Under the pieces are notes generated by a model. The model had not been told where the DNA came from. It searched no databases and was given only the letters and a program-made list of their open reading frames with translations. From the NCBI RefSeq assembly GCF_002954325.1, contig NZ_MQVX01000001.1, positions 1,553,205-1,617,204 on the forward strand: a DNA stretch of 64,000 nt. Reading direction: 5' to 3'. This document shows, piece after piece, positions 20,741 to 27,711 of the stretch. The stretch is from Aureicoccus marinus. GTDB taxonomy: Bacteria; Bacteroidota; Bacteroidia; Flavobacteriales; Flavobacteriaceae. How positions within the stretch are numbered: the stretch's first letter is position 1; the number at the start of each line of letters is the position of its first letter. A program made the translations under genes and the position numbers.

Positions 20741-21178
20741 TTAAAAAGGTTTAGGTCCTGCTACTTTCAGCCCCATGGACCGAGCAGTACCTGCTACCAT
20801 CATCATAGCGGATTCAATTGTGAAGGCGTTCAAATCCACCATCTTATCTTCCGCAATTGTTCGTACTTGATCCCAGGAAACCGAACCGACTTTTGAACGG
20901 TTGGGTTCTCCGGATCCCTTTTTAATCTTGGCTGCTTCCATCAGCTGAACGGCCGCCGGCGGTGTTTTTACGACAAACTCAAACGACTTGTCTTTGTATA
21001 CCGTGATAACGACAGGAAGAACTTTTCCCTGCTTGTCCTGGGTTCTGGCATTAAACTGCTTACAGAACTCCATGATGTTAACACCGGCAGCACCTAAGGC
21101 GGGTCCAACCGGTGGCGATGGATTCGCAGCACCTCCCCTAACTTGTAGTTTTACAACCTTATCTACTTCTTTTGCCAT
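20741..21178 (-). CDS. rplK: 50S ribosomal protein uL11
   Basis: uL11 is 145 residues and binds the GTPase-associated region of 23S rRNA. The proline-rich N-terminal motif [20 protein letters not shown] and the RNA-binding C-terminal part ([16 protein letters not shown], then [10 protein letters not shown]) are intact. The gene follows nusG after an 80-base gap that contains an inverted repeat. It is the usual first ribosomal protein gene of this cluster. Confidence 0.98.
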   Translation of the reverse strand: MAKEVDKVVKLQVRGGAANPSPPVGPALGAAGVNIMEFCKQFNARTQDKQGKVLPVVITVYKDKSFEFVVKTPPAAVQLMEAAKIKKGSGEPNRSKVGSVSWDQVRTIAEDKMVDLNAFTIESAMMMVAGTARSMGLKVAGPKPF

Positions 21179-21194
21179 TGTGTTTAATTAATTG

Positions 21195-21225
21195 CAGTTG
21201 TGATTTGTTGGAAGCAATACAACTG
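21195..21225 (-). promoter_or_regulatory. Inverted repeat in the rplK leader, possible L1 regulatory site
   Basis: CAGTTGT (21195-21201) pairs perfectly with ACAACTG (21219-21225) across a 17-nt loop, just upstream of the rplK start on the minus strand. In other bacteria L1 represses the L11-L1 operon by binding this leader. I cannot see the canonical L1 motif, so that role is only suggested by position. Confidence 0.3.
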
Positions 21226-21258
21226 ACTTTTTCGCGTAACAGCGTTTATCTTTATTTA

Positions 21259-21810
21259 CTAAATCTTTTCTACCTGCATATAGCTCAGTTCCAACGGAGT
21301 CTTACGACCGAAAATCTTCACCATTACCTCCAACTTCCGTTTTTCCTCATTAATTTTTTCGACAGATCCATTGAATCCGTTGAACGGCCCATCAATTACC
21401 TTGACCGTTTCTCCCAGTACAAATGGAATGGCTATGTTGTCCGTATTCACAGCCAACTCATCCACTTTTCCGAGCATTCTATTTACCTCTGACTTACGCA
21501 GTGGCACAGGGTCTCCCCCCTTGGTTTCACCCAAAAAACCAATCACATTGGTGATGGATTTGATGATGTGTACCATTTCACCGCCCAAATTGGCCTTAAT
21601 CATGATGTATCCCGGAAAGTAGGTTCTCTCTTTGTTGATCTTCTTGCCATTACGGATTTGAACTACCTTCTCCGTAGGTACCAAGACCTCCTCCAAGTAG
21701 TCACCAAAACCATGGCGCTCAACTTCTGATTCGATATAGCCTTTGATCTTATTTTCTTGACCACTGACCGCTCGAACGACGTACCACTTTTTTTCCAGAA
21801 CCTCCGACAT
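21259..21810 (-). CDS. nusG: Transcription termination/antitermination protein NusG
   Basis: NusG is 183 residues. It binds RNA polymerase through its NGN domain (KKWYVVRAVSGQENKIKGYI, about 9-120) and links it to Rho or the ribosome through a C-terminal KOW domain (FVLGETVKVIDGPFNGFNG). I start at the ATG at 21810. It follows the secE stop by one base and is preceded by GGAGGA, which here also encodes the last two secE glycines. A TTG four codons upstream would overlap secE and is less likely. The gene is in the secE-nusG-rplK order found in most bacteria. Confidence 0.96.
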   Translation of the reverse strand: MSEVLEKKWYVVRAVSGQENKIKGYIESEVERHGFGDYLEEVLVPTEKVVQIRNGKKINKERTYFPGYIMIKANLGGEMVHIIKSITNVIGFLGETKGGDPVPLRKSEVNRMLGKVDELAVNTDNIAIPFVLGETVKVIDGPFNGFNGSVEKINEEKRKLEVMVKIFGRKTPLELSYMQVEKI

Positions 21811-21811
21811 A

Positions 21812-22003
21812 CTATCCTCCAATTACATTATCGAAATACAACTGAATAAGGAAGTTGAACAATTCGTCCACTCCCCAAATCGCCAAAGCAAACAAAATAG
21901 AAAACACCGCTACCACTACCATATAGTTAGAAGCGTGCTCCCGGTTTAACCAGGTCACGTTGTTCTTTAGCTCCTCTAGGGATTCTTTGATGTATGTTAC
22001 CAT
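21812..22003 (-). CDS. secE: Preprotein translocase subunit SecE
   Basis: SecE is the short single-membrane-span form (63 residues). An amphipathic N-terminal helix (MVTYIKESLEELKNNVTW) is followed by one transmembrane helix (VVVAVFSILFALAIWGVDEL). It clamps SecY in the protein-conducting channel. The open frame continues upstream into the tRNA-Trp region, but only the ATG at 22003 gives the family's usual start. It ends one base before the nusG start. Confidence 0.95.
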   Translation of the reverse strand: MVTYIKESLEELKNNVTWLNREHASNYMVVVAVFSILFALAIWGVDELFNFLIQLYFDNVIGG

Positions 22004-22063
22004 GTTCAATGTATCGGTTATTCCCTCAGTTGAAACAGACCCTGTTCGGTCCTGCTCTTCTTG

Positions 22064-22136
22064 CACGGGAGGAGAGACTCGAACTCCCGACACCTGGTTT
22101 TGGAGACCAGTGCTCTACCAACTGAGCTACACCCGT
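22064..22136 (-). tRNA. tRNA-Trp (CCA)
   Basis: This is a 73-nt cloverleaf with acceptor arm ACGGGTG/CTCCCGT (one G-U-type mismatch region at the inner end), a D-arm TAGCTCAGTTGGTAGAGCA, an anticodon stem-loop with CCA in the loop (CTGGT CTCCAAA ACCAG), and a T-arm with GTTCGAGTC. The 3' CCA tail is not encoded. It lies between tuf and secE and is probably part of the same transcript. Confidence 0.95.
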
Positions 22137-22143
22137 ATAAGTA

Positions 22144-22179
22144 AAGGTGCTGCCCCGAAAAATCGGGGCTAAACACCTT
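22144..22179 (-). terminator. Strong two-step hairpin between tuf and tRNA-Trp
   Basis: An inner 7-bp stem GCCCCGA/TCGGGGC (22152-22158, 22163-22169, AAAA loop) is extended by an outer 6-bp stem AAGGTG/CACCTT (22144-22149, 22174-22179). On the minus strand only a broken T-rich stretch follows, so it may be a leaky terminator that lowers transcription past tuf, or a processing signal ahead of the tRNA. Confidence 0.5.
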
Positions 22180-22205
22180 AATTATTTAATTCTCTCGTAT
22201 GGAGA

Positions 22206-23393
22206 TTAATCCAAAATCTCAGTCACCTGACCAGCACCTACAGTACGTCCACCTTCACGGATTGCGAAACGAAGACCTACGTTCAAGGCGATAGGTTGGA
22301 TCAACTCAACAGTAATAGTCAAGTTATCACCAGGCATTACCATCTCAACTCCATCAGGAAGCATGATGTTTCCAGTTACGTCAGTTGTACGTACGTAGAA
22401 CTGAGGACGGTAGTTGTTGTGGAATGGAGTGTGACGTCCACCTTCTTCTTTTTTCAAGATATACACCTCAGCTTTGAATTTAGCGTGAGGAGTTACAGAG
22501 GCAGGCTTACAGATAACCATACCACGCTTGATATCAGATTTCTCGATACCACGCAACAAGATACCTACGTTATCTCCGGCTTCACCACGGTCAAGGATCT
22601 TACGGAACATCTCAACACCTGTAATAGTAGAAGTCAATTTCTCAGCACCCATACCGATGATATCAACACCGTCACCTGTGTGAGCAACACCAGTCTCGAT
22701 ACGACCAGTTGCCACTGTACCACGTCCAGTAATAGTGAATACATCTTCGATAGGCATAAGGAAGTCCTTATCAACGTCACGCTGTGGCAACTCGATCCAA
22801 TCGTCAACGGCTTGCATCAAGTCACGAACAGTTTGAACCCACTTTTCTTCTCCGTTCAAAGCACCTAGAGCAGAACCAGAAACTACAGGTCCGTTATCTC
22901 CATCGTACTCGTAGAAAGAAAGCAACTCACGCACTTCCATCTCTACCAATTCAAGTAGCTCCTCGTCATCAACCATGTCAACTTTGTTCAAGAAAACAAC
23001 GATACGTGGAATACCTACCTGACGTCCAAGAAGGATGTGCTCACGCGTTTGAGGCATAGGCCCGTCAGTCGCAGCAACAACCAAAATAGCACCGTCCATC
23101 TGAGCAGCACCAGTGACCATGTTCTTTACGTAATCCGCGTGACCAGGACAGTCAACGTGAGCGTAGTGACGGTTAGCTGTTTGGTACTCTACGTGAGAAG
23201 TATTGATCGTGATACCACGTTCTTTTTCTTCAGGAGCGTTATCGATAGAATCGAAGCTTCTTAGTTCAGAAAGACCGTCGTTTGCCAACACTGTAGTGAT
23301 CGCAGCAGTCAAGGTAGTTTTACCGTGATCCACGTGCCCAATGGTACCAATATTTAAGTGCGGTTTGGAACGATCAAAAGTTTCCTTTGCCAT
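22206..23393 (-). CDS. tuf: Elongation factor Tu
   Basis: EF-Tu is 395 residues. It delivers aminoacyl-tRNA to the ribosomal A site. The G motifs are GHVDHGKT (19-26), DCPGH (about 81-85) and NKVD (about 136-139). The switch I region contains the conserved [14 protein letters not shown]. Domains II and III are complete ([13 protein letters not shown], and the C-terminal [18 protein letters not shown]). It lies downstream of four tRNA genes and upstream of tRNA-Trp-secE-nusG, as in many bacteria. This is the only tuf copy in the window. Confidence 0.99.
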   Translation of the reverse strand: MAKETFDRSKPHLNIGTIGHVDHGKTTLTAAITTVLANDGLSELRSFDSIDNAPEEKERGITINTSHVEYQTANRHYAHVDCPGHADYVKNMVTGAAQMDGAILVVAATDGPMPQTREHILLGRQVGIPRIVVFLNKVDMVDDEELLELVEMEVRELLSFYEYDGDNGPVVSGSALGALNGEEKWVQTVRDLMQAVDDWIELPQRDVDKDFLMPIEDVFTITGRGTVATGRIETGVAHTGDGVDIIGMGAEKLTSTITGVEMFRKILDRGEAGDNVGILLRGIEKSDIKRGMVICKPASVTPHAKFKAEVYILKKEEGGRHTPFHNNYRPQFYVRTTDVTGNIMLPDGVEMVMPGDNLTITVELIQPIALNVGLRFAIREGGRTVGAGQVTEILD

Positions 23394-23468
23394 TGTAATT
23401 AATTTTAATCTTAGTTTATATTAGTGTATGAATCGTTTTGTCTTTTTGAACTTGACGTAACTTCTTCG

Positions 23469-23540
23469 AGCCAATGACGGGATTTGAACCCGTGACCTCT
23501 TCCTTACCAAGGAAACGCTCTACCCCTGAGCTACACCGGC
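23469..23540 (-). tRNA. tRNA-Thr (GGT)
   Basis: This is a 72-nt cloverleaf: acceptor GCCGGTG/CATTGGC, D-arm TAGCTCAGGGGTAGAGC, anticodon loop TTGGTAA giving GGT (reads ACC/ACT), and T-arm CGGGTTCAAATCCCG. It is the fourth tRNA of the operon, directly upstream of tuf. No CCA is encoded. Confidence 0.95.
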
Positions 23541-23644
23541 GGATCATTGGTTCTGCTTAGCACGCTGGCTTCGCTAGCAAGTCCAGATGTAATCCGACTG
23601 CTCTGGAGCGACTGTACATTTCACGCAAGTCACCAAAATCTTAG

Positions 23645-23717
23645 AGCGGGAGACCGGGTTCGAACCGGCGACATTCAGCTTGGAAGGCTGACGCTCTACC
23701 AACTGAGCTACTCCCGC
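23645..23717 (-). tRNA. tRNA-Gly (TCC)
   Basis: This is a 73-nt cloverleaf with acceptor GCGGGAG/CTCCCGC, D-arm TAGCTCAGTTGGTAGAGC, anticodon stem-loop TCAGC CTTCCAA GCTGA (anticodon TCC) and T-arm CCGGTTCGAACCCGG. It is the third tRNA of the Thr-Tyr-Gly-Thr cluster. Confidence 0.95.
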
Positions 23718-23787
23718 ATTACTTTACAACAATATGTCAAAAAGACCGTTTACCCTTTTGTCCTTCTCAAGGAAGGCTGTATTTCTG

Positions 23788-23870
23788 TGGGGAGAGCAGG
23801 ATTCGAACCTGCGAAGGTAAAAACCAACAGATTTACAGTCTGTCCTCGTTGGCCGCTTGAGTATCTCCCC
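23788..23870 (-). tRNA. tRNA-Tyr (GTA)
   Basis: This is an 83-nt class II tRNA with a long variable arm: acceptor GGGGAGA/TCTCCCC, anticodon loop CTGTAAA with GTA, and T-arm GCAGGTTCGAATCCTGC. It is the second tRNA of the cluster. Confidence 0.95.
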
Positions 23871-23964
23871 TTAGCTTGCTTTTTGGCTCCAAAGACCAAT
23901 ATTGCAGTCTTTTTCACCCGGGAATTTGCAAAAACAAATTTTTCGTAAAAACCCTTTTAATACG

Positions 23965-24038
23965 AGCCGGTGGAGGGACTCGAACCCACGACCTGCTGAT
24001 TACAAATCAGCTGCTCTAGCCAGCTGAGCTACACCGGC
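23965..24038 (-). tRNA. tRNA-Thr (TGT)
   Basis: This is a 74-nt cloverleaf with acceptor GCCGGTG/CACCGGC, anticodon loop TTTGTAA giving TGT, and T-arm GTGGGTTCGAGTCCCTC. It is the first gene of the tRNA-tuf operon, about 45 bases from the predicted transcription start. Confidence 0.95.
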
Positions 24039-24059
24039 TTTTCAGCCTTTTTTACTCAT

Positions 24060-24087
24060 AAAAAAAGTCCGCTTTTTCAAACGGACT
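24060..24087 (-). terminator. Rho-independent terminator after hpf
   Basis: The stem AGTCCG (24066-24071) / CGGACT (24082-24087) has a 10-nt loop and is followed on the minus strand by a run of seven T. It ends the xerC-hpf transcript. It overlaps the predicted start point of the next operon. Confidence 0.85.
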
Positions 24088-24088
24088 G

Positions 24089-24118
24089 CAAATGTATATA
24101 TTTATTTTTTTAATCAAA
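24089..24118 (-). promoter_or_regulatory. Consensus promoter of the tRNA-Thr-Tyr-Gly-Thr-tuf operon
   Basis: On the minus strand TTTG (24118-24115) is followed after 18 bases by TACATTTG (24096-24089), a full match to the Bacteroidota sigma-A consensus in both elements. A start near 24083 is expected, inside the terminator hairpin of the preceding gene. Confidence 0.75.
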
Positions 24119-24136
24119 ATAATTTCTACTCAAAAA

Positions 24137-24442
24137 TTACAGGGTTTGGGCCCTCATTTTTTCTTTGCGTTTCACTAGCATCCTCTCTAGCGAATTACAG
24201 GCTGAATCTACAGCCTCTTCAAATGATTTACATTGCTTCTTCACTACAATCCTGTCTTTGGGGATATGCAGCTCTATTTCCGCAATCTTGTTTTCTTTAG
24301 CACTGGTGTTCTCCACCTTGAGATAAACCTCGGATCGGACGACCCGGTCATAGAACAAATCTAACTTGTCCATACGCGATTGAACAAAGTTTAGCAGTTT
24401 CTGATCTGCCACAAAATTGACGGATTGGGTGTTTACCTTCAT
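24137..24442 (-). CDS. hpf: Short ribosome hibernation promoting factor (HPF/RaiA family)
   Basis: This is a 101-residue sigma-54-modulation/HPF family protein (MKVNTQSVNFVADQKLLNFV at the start; IELHIPKDRIVVKKQCKSFEEAVD in the middle). It binds the decoding region of the 30S subunit in slow-growing cells and silences translation. The length corresponds to the short HPF/YfiA form without the C-terminal dimerisation extension. It lies about 50 bases downstream of xerC in the same direction and is closed by a strong terminator. Confidence 0.9.
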   Translation of the reverse strand: MKVNTQSVNFVADQKLLNFVQSRMDKLDLFYDRVVRSEVYLKVENTSAKENKIAEIELHIPKDRIVVKKQCKSFEEAVDSACNSLERMLVKRKEKMRAQTL

Positions 24443-24494
24443 ACTCGAATCATTTTAAAGTTTGCAGGACGCAAACAGGTTAAACATCGCGAGC

Positions 24495-25385
24495 TTATTT
24501 TTTCTCGCTTCTTGGGTGGGCGGCTTGATGGACCTTTTTGAGTTCCTCTATACTGCTGTGGGTATACACCTGCGTACTGGCCAATGACGCATGCCCCAAC
24601 AATTCTTTTACGGAATTCAGGTCCGCACCCCGGTTGAGTAAGTGAGTTGCAAAGGTGTGTCTCAGGATGTGAGGACTCTTTTTAACCTTTGTTGAAACTT
24701 CTTGAAGATACTTATTTATGGTACGATAAACAAATGTTGGATACAGAGGTTTACCCTTGTCGGTCCTTAAAAGCGGGGCCTGTGGTGATCGGTCGGCCTC
24801 TAAGGGCATATCCTCCAAATACGCCTTCAACATCTCTTGAATCTCTGGCAATACAGGCAAGAAACGCTCCTTGTTCCCCTTCCCCTGAATCCGTAGAATT
24901 CGTTTTGATCGATCCCAGTCCGCAAGGCGCAGTCCAATGAGCTCTTTCCGTCTCATTCCGGTGCTGTATAAGAGTTCGATCATCAATTGATCTCTTCTAC
25001 CGGGCATAGTATCCTCGAAACGCATTGCATCCAGCAACTCCTCCATCTCTTTTTCGGATAGCGGGAGGGCAAAATCGGATTGCACCTTTAAACTGCGATG
25101 CGCGCCCAGGGGGTTCCCTTTGCGCTGCCCCACCCGCTCCAGATAGCCATAGAAGGTTTTCAGAGAAGAAAGCTTGCGGTTAATGCTTCGGTTGGTATGG
25201 GTAGCCGCTAAATGAGCGATCCAGTGCCTTATAGAAGAATAGGTTGAATGAACCAAATCCACTTGAGGGTGCTCCTGTTGCAGAAAGGATTCAAACTGAG
25301 CTATATCACGCCCGTAAGCGCGTCGGGTATGTTCCGAGTAGTTCTTTTCGTATTGGAGGTACTCCAAAAATGACTTGATCTCCAT
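24495..25385 (-). CDS. xerC: Tyrosine site-specific recombinase XerC/XerD type
   Basis: This 296-residue housekeeping recombinase resolves chromosome dimers at dif. A SAM-like N-terminal core-binding domain (about 1-85) is followed by the catalytic domain with the full set of residues: Arg145 (STGMRRKELIGL), the GKGNKER lysine loop, His239 and Arg242 (HILRHTF), His265 (LLGHASL) and the Tyr274 nucleophile (QVYTHSS). Size and placement next to hpf fit a chromosomal XerC rather than an integrase of a mobile element. XerC and XerD cannot be told apart confidently by eye. Confidence 0.9.
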   Translation of the reverse strand: MEIKSFLEYLQYEKNYSEHTRRAYGRDIAQFESFLQQEHPQVDLVHSTYSSIRHWIAHLAATHTNRSINRKLSSLKTFYGYLERVGQRKGNPLGAHRSLKVQSDFALPLSEKEMEELLDAMRFEDTMPGRRDQLMIELLYSTGMRRKELIGLRLADWDRSKRILRIQGKGNKERFLPVLPEIQEMLKAYLEDMPLEADRSPQAPLLRTDKGKPLYPTFVYRTINKYLQEVSTKVKKSPHILRHTFATHLLNRGADLNSVKELLGHASLASTQVYTHSSIEELKKVHQAAHPRSEKK

Positions 25386-25413
25386 GGGGCTAAGCTCTAC
25401 TTGAAATTAGGGC

Positions 25414-25442
25414 AAAAAAAAATCCTGTCAAAAGACAGGATT
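25414..25442 (-). terminator. Rho-independent terminator after rpsU
   Basis: The perfect 9-bp stem AATCCTGTC (25421-25429) / GACAGGATT (25434-25442) has a four-base loop and is followed on the minus strand by a run of seven T. It separates rpsU from xerC. Confidence 0.92.
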
Positions 25443-25465
25443 AATATTAATTCGTGCGCTCTGCG

Positions 25466-25660
25466 CTATAGTTCTTCGGCGTCGCGTAGACCCTGAATAT
25501 ACTGAGCTTTCTGAATTTCAGCTCTACGGCGAACAGAAGGCTTGGTAAACTGTTGTCTAGTTCTCAATTGGCGCATAGTTCCAGTACGGTCAAACTTTCG
25601 CTTGTAACGCTTGAGCGCTCTATCAATATTTTCTCCTTCTTTTACGGGTATTATCAGCAT
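25466..25660 (-). CDS. rpsU: 30S ribosomal protein bS21
   Basis: bS21 is 64 residues and rich in Arg/Lys (KRYKRKFDRTGTMRQLRTRQ). It sits near the 3' end of 16S rRNA. In Flavobacterium ribosomes the anti-Shine-Dalgarno is held in a pocket formed by bS21, bS18 and bS6, which explains why most genes of the group lack Shine-Dalgarno sequences. The C-terminal tail here (KAQYIQGLRDAEEL) has a tyrosine at residue 54, in the part reported to contact the anti-SD. Unlike its neighbours the gene has a perfect SD, so synthesis may rise when bS21 is missing from ribosomes. It is monocistronic with its own terminator. Confidence 0.97.
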   Translation of the reverse strand: MLIIPVKEGENIDRALKRYKRKFDRTGTMRQLRTRQQFTKPSVRRRAEIQKAQYIQGLRDAEEL

Positions 25661-25668
25661 AAACTACA

Positions 25669-25677
25669 ACCTCCTTT
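25669..25677 (-). promoter_or_regulatory. Full-strength Shine-Dalgarno of rpsU (AAAGGAGGT)
   Basis: On the minus strand AAAGGAGGT stands 8 bases before the rpsU ATG, fully complementary to the 16S rRNA 3' end. No other gene in the window has an upstream match of this length. It is a likely autoregulatory sensor for bS21. Confidence 0.85.
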
Positions 25678-25693
25678 CTTTAGTATTGGGGCG

Positions 25694-25701
25694 CAAATAT
25701 A
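25694..25701 (-). promoter_or_regulatory. Candidate rpsU -7 element (TATATTTG)
   Basis: TATATTTG on the minus strand matches TAnnTTTG and gives a leader of about 30 bases that includes the Shine-Dalgarno. No TTG is present at the usual -33 spacing. Confidence 0.45.
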
Positions 25702-25720
25702 CAATCTTTTTTCAAGGACT

Positions 25721-26887
25721 CTACTTCTTGAGGATATTTTTTGAGATGACTACTTTTTGGATTTCGGTAGTCCCTTCCCCTATAGTACATAATTTTGAAT
25801 CTCGGTAGAATTTTTCGACCGGAAACTCCTTCGTATACCCGTATCCACCGTGAATCTGGATAGCCTCGTTGGCAATATCTACACAGACCTCAGAAGCGTA
25901 CATTTTACACATAGCACTCTCTTTGGTCATACGTCGGCCTGCATTCTTTAAAAAGGCCGCCTTGTGCAGCAACAGCTCAGAGGCCTCGATCTGTGTGGCC
26001 ATATCAGCTAGCTTAAAGGAAATCCCCTGAAAACTACTGATTGGTCTTCCGAATTGCTCTCTTTCTTGGGCATACTTTAGGGAAGCTTCATAGGCCCCTT
26101 TCGAAATTCCCAAGGACAAAGCCCCAATAGAAATACGGCCTCCATCCAAAATTTTCATGGACTGAATGAAGCCGTCCCCTATCTCTCCCAAGAGGTTCTC
26201 GTCTGGAAGGAAACAATTATCAAATATGAGTTCGGCTGTTTCACTGGCGCGCATACCCAATTTATCTTCTTTTTTACCACTGCTAAAGCCCGGGGTACCG
26301 CGCTCCACAACAAAAGCACTCATGCCATGACTATCGCCTTTTTCCCCTGTCCGTGCAATCACGACCGCAATTTGGCCACTCTTGCCGTGCGTGATAAAGT
26401 TCTTGGCTCCATTAAGCTTCCAACCACCCTCCGTTTTAACCGCAGTGGTATTCATCCCACCTGCATCAGATCCTGTATTGTGTTCGGTCAAACCCCAAGC
26501 ACCAATCCACTCCCCTGAGGCCAATTTTGGAATCCACTTGGCCTTTTGCTCATCGTTTCCAAAAGAGAGAATGTGGTTTGTACACAAAGAATTGTGCGCT
26601 GCAACAGAAAGCCCTATGGAAGGATCCACCTTAGAAATCTCTTCTATAATTGCGATGTACTCGTGATACCCCAATCCCGAACCTCCTAGTTCCTCTGGCA
26701 CTAAAACACCCATAAAACCCATTTCGCCAGCCTTTCTCAAAACATCAACCGGCAGGTGTTGTTTCTCATCCCATTCCATTATGTGTGGACGGATGTATTG
26801 CTCAGCAAAATCACGGGCCGATTGGGCAACCATTTGCTGGGTTTCAGTATAATCAAACTGCATGGAAGTCATCGTTTCAGATATCAT
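25721..26887 (-). CDS. Acyl-CoA dehydrogenase
   Basis: This 388-residue FAD enzyme catalyses the first alpha,beta-dehydrogenation of fatty or branched acyl-CoA and passes electrons to ETF. The three-domain fold is evident: an N-terminal helical part ([21 protein letters not shown]), a middle beta-barrel with the FAD signature [15 protein letters not shown], and a C-terminal helical bundle. The expected catalytic glutamate is in [11 protein letters not shown] near residue 370, as in short-chain acyl-CoA dehydrogenases. Substrate chain length cannot be deduced. A TATATTTG box at 26912-26919 could give it its own promoter inside the end of the upstream gene, which ends 15 bases before this start. 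Confidence 0.93.
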   Translation of the reverse strand: MISETMTSMQFDYTETQQMVAQSARDFAEQYIRPHIMEWDEKQHLPVDVLRKAGEMGFMGVLVPEELGGSGLGYHEYIAIIEEISKVDPSIGLSVAAHNSLCTNHILSFGNDEQKAKWIPKLASGEWIGAWGLTEHNTGSDAGGMNTTAVKTEGGWKLNGAKNFITHGKSGQIAVVIARTGEKGDSHGMSAFVVERGTPGFSSGKKEDKLGMRASETAELIFDNCFLPDENLLGEIGDGFIQSMKILDGGRISIGALSLGISKGAYEASLKYAQEREQFGRPISSFQGISFKLADMATQIEASELLLHKAAFLKNAGRRMTKESAMCKMYASEVCVDIANEAIQIHGGYGYTKEFPVEKFYRDSKLCTIGEGTTEIQKVVISKNILKK

Positions 26888-26902
26888 ACAACGAGAGTGA
26901 AA

Positions 26903-27706
26903 TTAGAAATACAAATATAACTTTATCTTGTTAAACTTTTTGTCAGAAACATCCAACAAAACTCTTAAATCTTCCTTTTCAAGAGGGGCGCCTTTTAGTT
27001 CGCGATGCAAAATTAAACGTTTTACCTGATCGGAGGATAAATAGGGGTGTTTCTCGAGTTCCAACTGATTCTCTGCATCCACTTGCATCCTAATAGGTGT
27101 AAAATCAGCCACAACCCTATAACGTTCCTTCAATCGGCTGATTATAACTGCCGTCAATCCGTACACCTCCGCGAGTTGATCGATATGAACATATCCTCCA
27201 AGCAAGGCCCGGTATGCTACAATTCTTTTGGATAAAACCGGACCTATTCCATAAGTCCCTTCCAAATCTTGGGCCGTAACCCGGTTCAGGTCCTTCTTAG
27301 TAAAAGAACGTCCTTGGCGTCTTTTTCGCATCCTCGCTTCTCCCACAAACTGTAATCGACCTTCCCAATGATTTTTCATTGAGTCATTTACATGAAGGTC
27401 ACTCACCAGAATTTCTAAATTTTTAAAATAATAACCTTGACCACGGAGGTATCGGTAGCGACGGAGCGCCTTTAAGGACATCCCCAACTGGTAAGCGTCA
27501 AAATCACTGAGGTAGTTGGCATTGTAGACTATATTTTCTACCGGCGAACCATGAGCCTTAGGCTGAAGTATTTCCCTCTTGGGGGCCCAATTTGATGGAA
27601 AAATATGCGGCCCAAGTCCTTGAACGCAAACCACAATCAGGGCCAAAAAAAAAGACCCGCTTCGGTCCGATCTAGTGAACTCAAAACGGGGCTTTCGATA
27701 GTTCAT
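26903..27706 (-). CDS. Membrane-anchored helix-hairpin-helix protein (ComEA-like)
   Basis: This is a 267-residue protein with one N-terminal hydrophobic segment (SFFLALIVVCVQGLGPHIF, about 18-36). Repeated helix-hairpin-helix motifs follow. The clearest is LNRVTAQDLEGTYGIGPVLS (about residues 140-160), matching the ComEA/T2SS-K LN.A...L..L.GIG pattern. A degenerate copy precedes it (YNANYLSDFDAYQLGMSLKA) and another ends the protein (HPYLSSDQVKRLILHRELKG). Such proteins bind DNA outside the inner membrane in competence; a DNA-uptake role here is inference. The ATG lies 5 bases after the symporter stop, so the two are probably co-transcribed, without an obvious functional link. Confidence 0.8.
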   Translation of the reverse strand: MNYRKPRFEFTRSDRSGSFFLALIVVCVQGLGPHIFPSNWAPKREILQPKAHGSPVENIVYNANYLSDFDAYQLGMSLKALRRYRYLRGQGYYFKNLEILVSDLHVNDSMKNHWEGRLQFVGEARMRKRRQGRSFTKKDLNRVTAQDLEGTYGIGPVLSKRIVAYRALLGGYVHIDQLAEVYGLTAVIISRLKERYRVVADFTPIRMQVDAENQLELEKHPYLSSDQVKRLILHRELKGAPLEKEDLRVLLDVSDKKFNKIKLYLYF

Positions 27707-27711
27707 AAAAG

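Noticed and set aside
22004-22093. Longer SecE start overlapping the tRNA-Trp gene
   Set aside because: The extra residues are translation of tRNA and spacer sequence; the family starts at the amphipathic helix encoded from 22003.
23469-25385. tRNA genes near a tyrosine recombinase taken as an integrated element with attachment sites
   Set aside because: No duplicated tRNA 3' end or cargo genes are present, and the recombinase has housekeeping XerC size and neighbours.
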